A DNA stretch of 64,000 nucleotides. Origin: Kitasatospora sp. MAP12-44. GTDB taxonomy: Bacteria; Actinomycetota; Actinomycetes; Streptomycetales; Streptomycetaceae. The stretch spans positions 62,001 through 126,000 of the forward strand of contig NZ_JARZAE010000004.1 of the NCBI RefSeq assembly GCF_029892095.1, written 5' to 3'. The notes under the pieces were generated by a model. That model was not told the DNA's origin. It made no database searches and was given only the letters and a program-made list of their open reading frames with translations. Below are positions 17,896 to 27,274 of the stretch, in pieces (the stretch's first letter is position 1; each line of letters opens with the position of its first letter). Both the position numbers and the translations under genes were made by a program.

Positions 17896-18879
17896 GTGCC
17901 AACCACCGTATCCACCGAATCGCTGTCCCCCGCCGAGCGCGCCGAGTTCTGGCACGAGGCCGTAGAACGGGCGTTCATCCCGCTGGAGCTCAGACTCCTC
18001 GAACGGGAGCCCTCCTCCGGAGTCCTCAGCAGTGACCAATTGGGAGTCGTGCAGATCTCCGGCGTGGCAGCCGGACCGCAGGTGGTCACCCGCAGCCGCC
18101 GAGCGATCGGGACCGGCGGCGAGGGCTGGGTCGCGCTCACGATGCAGCACCAGGGCCACGCGAGGATCTCCCAGGATGGTCGGGAGATCATCTGTGGCCC
18201 GGGCGAGTTGGCGCTCTGCGACTCCAGTCGCCCGTTCACCAAGGAGTTCCCGACCGCCTTCGGGTTCACCGCGTTCCGACTGCCACGGCACGTTCTGCAC
18301 GTGCGGGACCAAGAGCTCAGAGCGGCCACCGCCTCGCCGTTCGAGTCCGCGTCCGGATGCGTCGAGCTGGTCACCACGTACCTGCGGAAGCTGGCCTCCG
18401 GGGCGGCGAAGCTCGACCCCTGCACGGGGAGCCGGCTCGCCGACACCGCCGTCGATCTGCTCGCCCTGCTCATCCAGGAGCGCAGCGGCACCCTGGACCC
18501 GACGGCTCCGGAGACGGCACCGGCCATGCTCGCGCGGATCAAGGACTACGCGATGTGCCATCTCGGCGACCCGTCGCTCTCCCCCGAGCAGATCGCCACC
18601 GCACACCACGTCTCGGTCCGCTACCTCCACAAGCTCTTCCAGGGCGAGGAGACCACGGTGACCCGCTGGATCCAGCGCCGCCGGCTGGACATGTGCGCGC
18701 ACGATCTGTCCCGGCGTGCCTTCGCCACTCCGACCGTGTCATCCGTGGCCCGGCGCTGGGGATTCGTCAGCCCGACCCACTTCAGCCGCGTCTTCCGCAC
18801 CGCCTACGGCGTCACGCCCCGCGAATGGCGCGCCCGGGCAGGTGGCGACGCCCCCTGGGTGGGCGCGCAGGGGCAATGA
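17896..18879 (+). CDS. AraC-family regulator (copy 1)
   Basis: A 327-residue protein. The N-terminal AraC-binding-type domain (about 1-190) opens with LSPAERAEFWHEAVERAFIP. The C-terminal HTH pair contains LSPEQIATAHHVSVRYLHKL and, in the second helix set, VARRWGFVSPTHFSRVF with AYGVTPREWR. GTG 17896 was chosen because GAGGGGAG lies 6-13 bases upstream; an in-frame start at 17845 lacks a site. It is divergent from LAL copy 1. The paralogues at 31.2 and 33.4 kb share its layout. Confidence 0.87.
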   Translation: MPTTVSTESLSPAERAEFWHEAVERAFIPLELRLLEREPSSGVLSSDQLGVVQISGVAAGPQVVTRSRRAIGTGGEGWVALTMQHQGHARISQDGREIICGPGELALCDSSRPFTKEFPTAFGFTAFRLPRHVLHVRDQELRAATASPFESASGCVELVTTYLRKLASGAAKLDPCTGSRLADTAVDLLALLIQERSGTLDPTAPETAPAMLARIKDYAMCHLGDPSLSPEQIATAHHVSVRYLHKLFQGEETTVTRWIQRRRLDMCAHDLSRRAFATPTVSSVARRWGFVSPTHFSRVFRTAYGVTPREWRARAGGDAPWVGAQGQ

Positions 18880-18925
18880 TCAGTGCGCTTCGGAACAAAC
18901 CCGTGCTTCGCGCGCCCATAGCTTG

Positions 18926-18963
18926 GACCGAGTCACTGGACCGCGACCGAGTCACCGGACCGC
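18926..18963 (+). repeat. Tandem 19-bp repeat in the dps leader
   Basis: GACCGAGTCACTGGACCGC (18926-18944) is followed directly by a second copy with one T-to-C change (18945-18963). The pair ends 19 bases before the dps start and follows a possible -10 box TAGCTT at about 18919. Two adjacent identical sites just upstream of a stress gene suggest an operator or leader control element. Confidence 0.6.
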
Positions 18964-18982
18964 GAAGGCCGAGGGAGTTCCC

Positions 18983-19567
18983 ATGAGCAGTTCCGACCAC
19001 CCCAACATCAGCGGCAGCAGCCAGCCGCTGCTGCATCAGAAGGGCAAGGAGATCCAGGAGTTCGGTACCGTCAACCAGGTTCCGCTCGGCCTCTCCCATG
19101 ATGCGCGCCTGTACGCCTGCCAGCGGCTCAACCGGGTAGTCGCGGACACCCGGATCCTCTACACGCTCTACAAGAAGCACCACTGGCTGATGCGCGGGGC
19201 GACCTTCTACCAGCTGCACCTGATGCTGGACAAGCACGCGGACGAGCTTCTGGCGCTGGTGGACACACTGGCCGAGCGGATTCAGACCCTTGGCGGAGTC
19301 GCGGTCGGCGACCCGCGGCACGTCGCGGAGATCACCTCGATCCCGCGTCCGCCGGACGGCGTCGAGGAGGTGCCGGCCATGCTGTCGCGGCTTCTGTCGG
19401 CGCACGAGGCGATCCTCGTCGACGCCCGCGAGGCCGCCGGCCGGGTGGCGGCACTCGGCGACGACGGCACCAACGACCTGCTGGTCTCCCAGGTCGTCCG
19501 GACCGGCGAGGCACAGGTGTGGTTCCTGGCCGAGCACCTGGTGGACACCCCGCTGGTGCGGCTGTGA
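18983..19567 (+). CDS. dps: Dps-family ferritin-like DNA-protection protein
   Basis: A 194-residue four-helix Dps/miniferritin. The dimer-interface ferroxidase residues are in KKHHWLMRGATFYQLH and LDKHADELLALVDTLAERI, where His, Asp and Glu sit as in Dps. The N-terminal tail of about 45 polar residues could contact DNA. Dps oxidises Fe(II) with H2O2 and stores ferric iron. GAGGGAG precedes the ATG. It lies 49 bases upstream of cydA on the same strand, so iron/peroxide protection and bd oxidase may be co-expressed. Confidence 0.88.
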   Translation: MSSSDHPNISGSSQPLLHQKGKEIQEFGTVNQVPLGLSHDARLYACQRLNRVVADTRILYTLYKKHHWLMRGATFYQLHLMLDKHADELLALVDTLAERIQTLGGVAVGDPRHVAEITSIPRPPDGVEEVPAMLSRLLSAHEAILVDAREAAGRVAALGDDGTNDLLVSQVVRTGEAQVWFLAEHLVDTPLVRL

Positions 19568-19616
19568 CCCACCTGCTCCACCCGCACCCCACCGCGCAGC
19601 GCTGACAGGAGTCGCC

Positions 19617-20966
19617 ATGGCGTCGTCCGCGACGGTGGAACTGTCCCGCTGGCAGTTCGCCATCACCGCCATCTTCCACATGACCTTTCCCGCCCTGACC
19701 GTCGGACTGTCGATCCTGCTCGCGGTCGTCTACACGGCCTACCTGCGCACCCGCAATCCGCTCTACCTGCAGATGTTCCGCTTCTGGCGGAAGATCTTCG
19801 CGGTCGGGTTCGGTCTCGGCGTGGTCGCCGGAACAGTGATGACCTTCGAGTTCGGCCTGAACTGGGGCAGTTACGCGCACGCGGTCGGCCCCATCCTCGG
19901 TGTCACCATCGGGATGGAGGTGATCACCGCCTTCTTCCTGGAGGCCGGCTTCATCGGCATCATGCTCTACGGCGAGGGACGGGTGCGCCCGCGCACCATG
20001 GCCTTCGCCTCGTGGATGGTCGCCTTCGGCACCCTGCTCTCCACCACCTGGATCCTCTCCGCCAACAGCTGGATGCAGGATCCAGCCGGGTACACCGAGG
20101 TCGCGGGCCAGTTCCAGGCCCGCGACTGGTGGCAGGTGCTGCTCAACCCGGCGTTCTCCTACCGCTTCCCGCACATGCTGCTCGCGGTGCTGATCAGCGC
20201 CGCCTGGTTCGTCGGCGGCATCGCCGCCTGGTACCTGGTGCGGCAGCGCTCGCTCGCCTTCGCCCGCCGCACCCTCTCCCTCACGCTCGGGGTGCTGGCC
20301 ATCCTGATGCCCGTTCAGCTGTACGCGGGCGACGAGACCGCGGTGTTCATGGGGCAGCACCAGCCCGCCAAGCTGGAGGCCTTCGAGGGCAACTGGAAGA
20401 CCGACAACAACGGCTACAACCTGGTCGTCATCCCCGACCCCGGCCGGGGCAAGGACAACCTGCGCATCGAGATCCCGCACCTGGGCGCGGTGATCGGCAA
20501 GGACCTGACCGGCCAGGCCCACGTGCCCGGCCTGCTGCAGACCCCGCCGGACCAGCGCCCGAACATGTGGAGCGCCTTCTACGGCTTCCGCGCGATGTAC
20601 TTCACCGCGCTCACGATGTTCGCGATGGCCTTCGCCGGACTGGTGCTGCGTCTGCGCGGGCGGCTGTTCACCGCCCGGCGCTTCCACCGGCTGATGGTGT
20701 GGATGACACCCGCCGGCCTGGTCGCGATCACCGGGGGCTGGATCACCGCGGAGACCGGACGCCAGCCCTGGGTGGTCTACGGCCAGATCCGCACCTCGGA
20801 CGCCGTCTCCCAGCTGTCCACGGCCGAGGCGGCGCTGAGCCTGGCCGGCTTCGTGACGGTCTACGCCGTGCTGGTCGCGGTCTGGATCCGCTACATCGTC
20901 CGGACCGTCAAGGCGGGGCCGGAAGCCGTCGACTCGTCAACCCTGCCGGAGGCCGTCCATGGCTGA
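19617..20966 (+). CDS. cydA: Cytochrome bd oxidase subunit I
   Basis: A 449-residue polytopic membrane protein. It opens LSRWQFAITAIFHMTFPALT, containing the conserved haem-ligand His. FGLNWGSYAHAVG, EVITAFFLEAGFIGIMLYG and the quinol-site GWITAETGRQPW are all present. The Q-loop is the short type, about 70 residues. CydA carries haems b558, b595 and d and oxidises quinol while reducing O2. The stop overlaps cydB by 8 bases, so cydA and cydB are coupled. Confidence 0.95.
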   Translation: MASSATVELSRWQFAITAIFHMTFPALTVGLSILLAVVYTAYLRTRNPLYLQMFRFWRKIFAVGFGLGVVAGTVMTFEFGLNWGSYAHAVGPILGVTIGMEVITAFFLEAGFIGIMLYGEGRVRPRTMAFASWMVAFGTLLSTTWILSANSWMQDPAGYTEVAGQFQARDWWQVLLNPAFSYRFPHMLLAVLISAAWFVGGIAAWYLVRQRSLAFARRTLSLTLGVLAILMPVQLYAGDETAVFMGQHQPAKLEAFEGNWKTDNNGYNLVVIPDPGRGKDNLRIEIPHLGAVIGKDLTGQAHVPGLLQTPPDQRPNMWSAFYGFRAMYFTALTMFAMAFAGLVLRLRGRLFTARRFHRLMVWMTPAGLVAITGGWITAETGRQPWVVYGQIRTSDAVSQLSTAEAALSLAGFVTVYAVLVAVWIRYIVRTVKAGPEAVDSSTLPEAVHG

Positions 20967-22233
20967 GTACGCTTCCTACGCGCTGATCCTCTTCGCGCTC
21001 GGCGCGTACGTCGTGCTGGACGGCTACGACCTCGGGATCGGGATCCTCGGCCTCTTCGACCGCAGCGACGAGCGGCGCAAGGAGTACACCGAGCTGGTCG
21101 CGACGGCCTGGGACGCCAACGAGAGCTGGATCATCCTCGCCGGGGTCACCCTGTGGGCCGCGCTGCCCGGGGTCTACGCCACCGTGCTTCCCGGGGTCTA
21201 CCTCCCGCTGGTCGTGATGCTGCTGGCCTTCGTGCTGCGCGGGCTGGGGCTGGAGATGCAGAGCTCCGCACCGGACTACCGGCGGGGCTGGGGGCGCCTG
21301 TTCGGCATCTCCTCGCTGGTGGTGACGCTCTGCCAGGGGCTGGTGGTCGGCGCCGTGCTCGGCGGTCTACCGCAGCACGGGGGTGTCTTCGACGGCGGTG
21401 CACTGCGCTGGCTCACGCCCTACAGCGTGCTGTGCGCGCTCGGCGTGACCGCGCTCTACCTGCTGGCCGGCGCCGCCTGGCTGCAGGCCAAGACGCAGGG
21501 CGACGCCCGCCGTCGGGCCGCGCGGCTCGGGCGCCCGCTGCTCGCCGTGACCGTCGCGGCCTGCCTGGTGCTGGGCTTCGGCCTGGAGGTGGCCGATCCG
21601 CAGCGCTTCCGCTTCGACCAGCCGCTGCGCGCCGTCCTGTTCGGCCTCCTGGTGGCGGCCGCCGCCGGCTGCGGCACGGTTGCCTGGTACGGCTTCGGCA
21701 AGGAGCCCGACGCCCGGCCGTTCGTCGCCGTGCTCTGCGCCCAGGTGGCCGGACTGCTGGCGCTGGTGACCGCGACCGCCCCGGTCGTCGTGCCACCCGG
21801 CCTGAGCGTGCAGGCCGCCGCGAGCCCCACCGGCTCGCAGGTGTTCCTGCTGATCGGTGTCGGCTGCTGTATGCCCGTCGTGCTCGCCTACAACATCTAC
21901 GCCTGGTGGGTGTTCCGCGGGAAGTACCGGCCGCCGGCCCCGGCCGCGCTCGCCGTACCGGCCAAGCCTGTTGACGCACACACAGATCTGACAGTCAGTC
22001 ATGTCACCGCAGACGAGCCAGACCTGAGAGCTCTACCGCGTCGGGTCGGGTTCACCGTGCTCGGCCTCGGGGTGGTCGCCGTCGCGCAGGACGTGTTCGG
22101 CGGTCAGAGCGAATGGATCGCCCCCGTCTCGCTCGTCCTGTTCAGCTCCGTCTCGCTGACCGCCTGGCTGGTCGGCGACCGACGGGCCGCTGCCGCAGGC
22201 GAGTTCGACCTCGACCAGGCGGCCCGGCGGTGA
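20959..22233 (+). CDS. cydB: Cytochrome bd oxidase subunit II
   Basis: A 424-residue membrane protein, somewhat longer than typical CydB. The diagnostic N-terminal YVVLDGYDLGIGIL and WDANESWIILAG segments are present, with about nine helices. A polar insertion of some 40 residues near 325-365 (EKY..VDAHTDLTVSHVTADEP-like) accounts for the extra length. It partners CydA. It overlaps cydA by 8 bases and cydD by 4. Confidence 0.93.
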   Translation: MAEYASYALILFALGAYVVLDGYDLGIGILGLFDRSDERRKEYTELVATAWDANESWIILAGVTLWAALPGVYATVLPGVYLPLVVMLLAFVLRGLGLEMQSSAPDYRRGWGRLFGISSLVVTLCQGLVVGAVLGGLPQHGGVFDGGALRWLTPYSVLCALGVTALYLLAGAAWLQAKTQGDARRRAARLGRPLLAVTVAACLVLGFGLEVADPQRFRFDQPLRAVLFGLLVAAAAGCGTVAWYGFGKEPDARPFVAVLCAQVAGLLALVTATAPVVVPPGLSVQAAASPTGSQVFLLIGVGCCMPVVLAYNIYAWWVFRGKYRPPAPAALAVPAKPVDAHTDLTVSHVTADEPDLRALPRRVGFTVLGLGVVAVAQDVFGGQSEWIAPVSLVLFSSVSLTAWLVGDRRAAAAGEFDLDQAARR

Positions 22234-23981
22234 GCGACACCGCCGCCCTGCTGGGGCGCCTGGCCGAGGACGACGCACAGCAGGACCAGCAGCGTGCGCT
22301 GCAACGGTTGCGCGAGTGGGCGCAGGCGCAGGCACCCGCCTTCCGGCGCGCCGGCACCCTGCGCGGGCTCGCCGCCCTGGGCACCGTCGGGTGGGCAGCC
22401 GGGCTCGGCTGGGCCGCCCGACTGGCCCTGCACGGCCAGCGGGCGGCGGTCACCCCGGTCTCGGTGCTGCCGGCTGCCTGCCTGGTCGCGACCGGGCTCG
22501 CGCTGCGGGCCTGGCTGCTCTCGGTCGGCGACCGGGCCGCGGACGAGGCGGCCGCCGCCGTCCGGCACGCGCTGCGCGGCCGACTGCTGGACGCCGCCCT
22601 GCCCGCCTGGCAGCAGCGGGCCGCCCCGCCGGAGCTCCAGGGTGCCGACGCCACCTTCGTCCAGGCCCTCGACGAGGAGGTGGACCGCCTCACCGACTGG
22701 CTGACCGGCTACGTCCCGGCGCGCCGGACCATGCTGATCGCCGGCGGCATCGTGCTGGCGGCGATCGCATCGGGAAGCCGGGTGGTCGCCCTGCTGCTGG
22801 TCCTGGCAACCCCGCTGCTGCCGGCCAACCTCAAGGTCATCGGCATGGGCACCCGCACCGCCGTCCAAGCCCAGTTGGCCGCCGCCCGGGCCCTCAGCGC
22901 CCGGCTGCTTGACCAGCTGCGCGGACTGCCGACGCTGGTCGGCCTGGGCGCGGACGAGCGCGCCGCCCTCGCCGTGGAACAGGACGACCGGGAACTGGCC
23001 CACCGCACCCAAGCGGTGCTGCGCGTGGCGTTCCTGTCCACCGCCTGGGTGGAACTGCTGGTCACCGGAACCCTCGCCGTGGTCGCCACCTACTGCGGCC
23101 TGGTGCTGCTCGACTACCTGCACCTGCCCGGCATCCCCTCGACCATGGGCCTGGGCACGGCACTCTTCGTCCTGGTCCTCACCCCCGCCTACTTCGCGCC
23201 GGTGCGGGAGCTGGCGCGCGGCTACCACGCCCGCGCCGAAGCGTCCGCAGCCGCCGAGCTCGTCAACGGCCTGCTGGACGTGTCCGCACCCGGGCGGGCG
23301 ACGCCAAGGCCCTGCGACACTCCCCGCAGCGTGCACCTGCGCGCAGTCGGCGTCACCTTCCCCCACCGCGACCGGCCTGCCCTTGACGACGTCACCCTGA
23401 CCGCGCGCCCGGGTCAGGTGCTGGCGCTCACCGGCGCCAGCGGAGCGGGGAAGTCCACGCTGCTGGCGGTCGCCGCCGGGCTGCTCGCTCCTGACAGCGG
23501 GTCGAGTACCCATGAGGTCGGCGATGCGCCGCAGCCCGCCGACCCCCGTGCCGTGTCCTGGATCGGCCAGCCCTGCTACCTCCTCCCCGGCACGGTGCGG
23601 GAGAACCTGCTGCTGGCCCGCCCGGACGCGGACGACGCGACGCTCGACGCGGCCTTCGCCACGCTCGGCTTCGCCGGCCTGCGGGCGGCGCTGCCACACG
23701 GCCTGGACACCGTCGTCGGCGAACGCGGCAGCGGGCTCTCCTCCGGCCAGATCCAGCAACTGGTCTTCGTCCGCGCCCTGTTGCGGGACGCGCCCGTGCT
23801 CTGCCTGGACGAACCGACCGCCCACCTGGACCCCGACGCGGAGGAACGCGTCATGGCCGCCGTGCGCACCCTGGCGCGGGACAGAACCGTCCTCCTCGCC
23901 ACTCACAGCCCCGAACTCCTCACGATCGCCGACGCCGTCGTCGCCATCGACCGGGGACGTATCCGCGGAGCGACATCTTGA
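22230..23981 (+). CDS. cydD: ABC transporter CydD half of the bd-assembly exporter
   Basis: A 583-residue ABC exporter half. Six membrane helices span about 40-310. The NBD begins near 365, with Walker A GASGAGKST near 403, a modified signature LSSGQ near 503 and Walker B VLCLDEPTAHLD. The GTG start overlaps the cydB stop. CydDC exports reduced thiols and is needed for bd maturation. It is translationally coupled to cydC downstream. Calling this half CydD rests on gene order. Confidence 0.88.
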   Translation: MSDTAALLGRLAEDDAQQDQQRALQRLREWAQAQAPAFRRAGTLRGLAALGTVGWAAGLGWAARLALHGQRAAVTPVSVLPAACLVATGLALRAWLLSVGDRAADEAAAAVRHALRGRLLDAALPAWQQRAAPPELQGADATFVQALDEEVDRLTDWLTGYVPARRTMLIAGGIVLAAIASGSRVVALLLVLATPLLPANLKVIGMGTRTAVQAQLAAARALSARLLDQLRGLPTLVGLGADERAALAVEQDDRELAHRTQAVLRVAFLSTAWVELLVTGTLAVVATYCGLVLLDYLHLPGIPSTMGLGTALFVLVLTPAYFAPVRELARGYHARAEASAAAELVNGLLDVSAPGRATPRPCDTPRSVHLRAVGVTFPHRDRPALDDVTLTARPGQVLALTGASGAGKSTLLAVAAGLLAPDSGSSTHEVGDAPQPADPRAVSWIGQPCYLLPGTVRENLLLARPDADDATLDAAFATLGFAGLRAALPHGLDTVVGERGSGLSSGQIQQLVFVRALLRDAPVLCLDEPTAHLDPDAEERVMAAVRTLARDRTVLLATHSPELLTIADAVVAIDRGRIRGATS

Positions 23982-25654
23982 AGGCGCTCACCCTGCTGTG
24001 GACCTCGGCCGACCGCCGCGGCCGGCGCGACCTGCTGCTCGGCGCACTGCTGGCCGCCGCCGCCGAGGTGGCCGCCGCCGCGCTGCTCGGCGTGTCCGGC
24101 TGGTTCCTCACCTCCTGCGCACTGGTCACGCTCCGCGCGAACACCACCTGGTCCTGGATGTATCCCTCGGGAACCGTACGGGCGTTGGCGCTGGGCCGGA
24201 CCGGGCTGCGCTACACCGAACGGCTCACCAGCCACCGCGCCCTGCTCGGCGCGACGGCGGCGCTCAGGGCCCGGATGGTGCGGACCGCCGGCGCACTCCC
24301 ACCACGCCAGTTGCGGGAGCGGCGCGACGGCGCGCTGCTCGCCCGGCTCACCGACGACGTGGCGGCCGTGGGCGCGGCGCCGGCCCAGACCGTCGCCCCG
24401 CTGACCGGCATCGCGGTGACCGCCGTGGTCGTGGTGGCGCTGATCTGCGTGGCGAACCCGGTGGCCGGAGCCGCGGAGCTGCTGCTGCTCGCGCTGGCAC
24501 TCGCCGTCGCCCTGCGGACGAACCACCGGGCTGCCGCCCACCGCGCCGAGGCCACCTTTGAGCGGGCCGCCGCCCGCTCCGCACTGCTCAGCGCCCGAGC
24601 CGCACTCGCCGAGCTGCACTGCCTGGACGCCGTCGACCTGGCCCGCGACCAGGTCGCCCAGCGGGTCGAGCACGCGCGGCGAGCTGACGCCGCCTCACTC
24701 GCGGCCCTGCGCAACGGCCGACTGCTGCTGCGCCTGCTCGGCGCGCTCGGACAGGTCGCGGTCCTGCTGCTCGCCCTCTCCGGCCGTTCGACGATGCAGC
24801 CGGTCGCCGACGCCATCGGTGAGACGCTGCTGGTCGCCGCTGGCTACGAACTGGTCGAAACGCTGCCGCAGCTCCTGCGCGACCGCGGCTCGGCCGCGCA
24901 CGCCGCGCTGCGGCTGACCGACCTGCTCGTGCGAGCCCGCCCGCAGCCTTCCGGGTCCGCCGTGCTCCCCCGCCCCGGGGCGCCGCTGGTCGTGCGCGAC
25001 CTCCCGGTGGGGCTCGGAGCGGCCCGAAGCCGCTGGTCGGCCGTCCTCGGCCCGGGCAGCGCCACCCTGGTCACCGGGCCGAACGGAAGCGGAAAGAGCA
25101 CCCTGCTCAACACCCTCGCGGGCCGGATCGACAGCCAGTCACCCGGTGTCGTCCTGCTCGGCGGCTCTGCGCTGCACACACTCTCCGCGGCCTCGGTGGC
25201 CACCACGCTCACCCTCGTCGAAGCCGACGACTGGCTGGCGGACAGCACCATCGCCGACAACCTCCGCCAAGCAGCCCCCGGCGCCGACGCCCGGGCCCTG
25301 CACGCCGCCCTCGCCGCCGCGGCGCTGGCGGACCTCGACGACCTCGACGACCTCGACGACCTCGACGCACCCACCGGTCCCATGGGCAGCACGCTCTCGC
25401 AAGGGCAGCGGCGCCGCCTCTCCATCGCCCGCGCCATCCTGCGCGCCCCCGCCGTGCTCCTGCTCGACGAACCCACCGCCGGGCTCGACCAGCCCACGGC
25501 CGTACGGCTGCTGAGCGGCATCCGGGCGGCGCTGCCCCGCTGCGCGCTCGTCATCGCCCTGCCGGACCAGCACCACGACCTGCTGCCCTTCCCGGTGGAC
25601 ACCACGCTGCGCCTGGGTCGTCCGGCCGTCGGCGCCGCAGCCACGTCCTGCTGA
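23978..25654 (+). CDS. cydC: ABC transporter CydC half of the bd-assembly exporter
   Basis: A 558-residue ABC exporter half with a TTG start overlapping the cydD stop by 4 bases. Membrane helices occupy about 15-300. Walker A GPNGSGKSTLL is near 367, the signature LSQGQRRRLS near 472 and Walker B VLLLDEPTAGLD near 495. An acidic Asp-Leu-Asp repeat encoded by four 9-bp copies (25331-25366) is inserted just before the signature. It forms the CydDC heterodimer with the preceding gene. Confidence 0.88.
   Translation: MKALTLLWTSADRRGRRDLLLGALLAAAAEVAAAALLGVSGWFLTSCALVTLRANTTWSWMYPSGTVRALALGRTGLRYTERLTSHRALLGATAALRARMVRTAGALPPRQLRERRDGALLARLTDDVAAVGAAPAQTVAPLTGIAVTAVVVVALICVANPVAGAAELLLLALALAVALRTNHRAAAHRAEATFERAAARSALLSARAALAELHCLDAVDLARDQVAQRVEHARRADAASLAALRNGRLLLRLLGALGQVAVLLLALSGRSTMQPVADAIGETLLVAAGYELVETLPQLLRDRGSAAHAALRLTDLLVRARPQPSGSAVLPRPGAPLVVRDLPVGLGAARSRWSAVLGPGSATLVTGPNGSGKSTLLNTLAGRIDSQSPGVVLLGGSALHTLSAASVATTLTLVEADDWLADSTIADNLRQAAPGADARALHAALAAAALADLDDLDDLDDLDAPTGPMGSTLSQGQRRRLSIARAILRAPAVLLLDEPTAGLDQPTAVRLLSGIRAALPRCALVIALPDQHHDLLPFPVDTTLRLGRPAVGAAATSC
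25331..25366 (+). repeat. In-frame 9-bp tandem repeat in cydC
   Basis: GACCTCGAC occurs four times in succession, encoding four Asp-Leu-Asp units between the Q-loop and the ABC signature. Copy-number changes would keep the frame, so this is a potential length-variable spot. Confidence 0.8.
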
Positions 25655-25693
25655 CAACGCGGAAGTCATCCGCCGACACCGAATCGAGGAAAG

Positions 25694-27160
25694 ATGCGCA
25701 ACCCGACGAGCACGGCCCACGAGCCGCACCTGCCGGCAACGGCCGAGTACGACGTGGTGGTGATCGGTGCCGGCCCCACCGGTGAGAACGTCGCCGACCG
25801 CGTGGTCAAGGCAGGTTTGAGCGCAGTCGTCGTCGAGGGTGAACGAGTGGGCGGCGAGTGCTCGTACTTCGCCTGCATTCCCAGCAAGGCCCTGCTGCGC
25901 CCGGCCGCGGCGCTGGCGGAGGCTCGCGCGGTGGCCGGCGCACGCGAGGCGGTGGCCGGTTCGCTGGACGTCCCGGCCGTCCTGGCCCGGCGGGACGCGT
26001 TCGTCTCCGACCTGCGGGATGACGGCCAGGCGGAATGGTTGAAGTCGGCCGGCATCGACCTGGTACGCGGCTGGGGCCGACTGGTCGGAGAGCGACGCGT
26101 CGAGGTACGCGCCGACGGCGGAACCACGTCACTGACGGCCCGTCATGCCGTGGTGCTGTGCACCGGATCGAGCGCCGTACTGCCGCCGGTGCCGGGCCTG
26201 GCCGGTATCGGGGCCTGGACCAGCAGGGAGGCGACCACGGCCGGTGCCGCTCCGAGCAGGCTCGTGGTCCTCGGCGGCGGCGTGGTGGGGTGCGAAATGG
26301 CCACCGCCTGGAGCGCGTTGGGCTCCCGGGTGACCATGCTGGTGCGCGGCGAGGGGGTGCTGCCCGCCTGGGAGCCGTTCGCCGCGGCGCAGGTCGCCGA
26401 CGGGCTGCGCAGCGAGGGCATCGAGATACGCACCGGGGTCGAGGTCGAGCGAGTGGCCCGGGACAACTCGACCGGCGTGGTCACGGCGTACCTGGCCGAC
26501 GGGTCGACGGTGGAGTCCGAGGAGTTCCTGGTGGCCACCGGCCGCAGTCCGCGTACGGCCGGCCTCGGTCTGGAGACGGTCGGCCTGGCGCCCGGCGGCC
26601 GACTGCTCGTGGACGACAGCTGCCGAGTCACGGAGGTCGCCGCCGACTGGCTCTACGCGGCCGGCGACATCAACCAGCGCTCGCCGCTCACCCACATGGG
26701 GAAGTACCAGGCCCGGGCCTGCGCGGCGGCGATCGCGGCACGCGCGCATGGGCACCTCGCGGAACCCACCCCGTGGGCTGCCTGGGCGGCCACCGCCGAC
26801 CACCACGCCGTACCGCAGGTGGTCTTCACCAGGCCGGAGGCCGCCGCCGTCGGCCTGACCGAGGAGCAGGCCCGCCGGGCCGGCCTCCCGGTCCGGGCGG
26901 TGGAGTACCCGATCGGCGACGTCGCCGGAGCCTCGCTCTTCGCCGACGGCTACCGGGGGCACGCCAAGCTGGTCGTGGACGAGCGGCGATCCGTCGTGAT
27001 CGGCTGCACCCTGGTGGGCCCGGGTGTCGGCGAACTCATCCACGCGGCGACCGTCGCCATCGTCGGCGAGGTCCCGCTGGAGCGCCTGTGGCACGCCGTT
27101 CCGGCGTTCCCCGCCATGAGTGAGATCTGGCTGCGCCTGCTGGAGCAGTACGGGCTGTGA
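25694..27160 (+). CDS. FAD-dependent pyridine nucleotide-disulfide oxidoreductase
   Basis: A 488-residue member of the dihydrolipoamide dehydrogenase/mercuric reductase family. The FAD motif VVIGAGPTGENVADRV is near residues 18-33. The redox-active cysteines are in GGECSYFACIPSKALLRP near 55. The NAD(P) motif is VVLGGGVVGCEMA near 195, and the second FAD motif is YAAGDINQRSPLTHMGKYQA. The C-terminal HxxPxxSE active-site base is modified to HAVPAFPAMSE, so the second His is missing although HA and SE remain. No lipoyl or mercury domain is attached. It follows cydABDC by 39 bases, so a thiol-redox role linked to CydDC is possible. Confidence 0.87.
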   Translation: MRNPTSTAHEPHLPATAEYDVVVIGAGPTGENVADRVVKAGLSAVVVEGERVGGECSYFACIPSKALLRPAAALAEARAVAGAREAVAGSLDVPAVLARRDAFVSDLRDDGQAEWLKSAGIDLVRGWGRLVGERRVEVRADGGTTSLTARHAVVLCTGSSAVLPPVPGLAGIGAWTSREATTAGAAPSRLVVLGGGVVGCEMATAWSALGSRVTMLVRGEGVLPAWEPFAAAQVADGLRSEGIEIRTGVEVERVARDNSTGVVTAYLADGSTVESEEFLVATGRSPRTAGLGLETVGLAPGGRLLVDDSCRVTEVAADWLYAAGDINQRSPLTHMGKYQARACAAAIAARAHGHLAEPTPWAAWAATADHHAVPQVVFTRPEAAAVGLTEEQARRAGLPVRAVEYPIGDVAGASLFADGYRGHAKLVVDERRSVVIGCTLVGPGVGELIHAATVAIVGEVPLERLWHAVPAFPAMSEIWLRLLEQYGL

Positions 27161-27274
27161 CACCGCCCTCGCATCCGGAATAGTTGAACGATGAACTATG
27201 TTCTCTGGTGCAGGGTGCTGCGAGACACCACCGGGGCCTCGCGAGAGCTCCCGGACCGCCCGAAAGGACACGAG

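Noticed and set aside
22104..23906. 600-codon minus-strand frame opposite cydD
   Set aside because: The CydD frame has ABC transporter motifs; the opposite frame has none.
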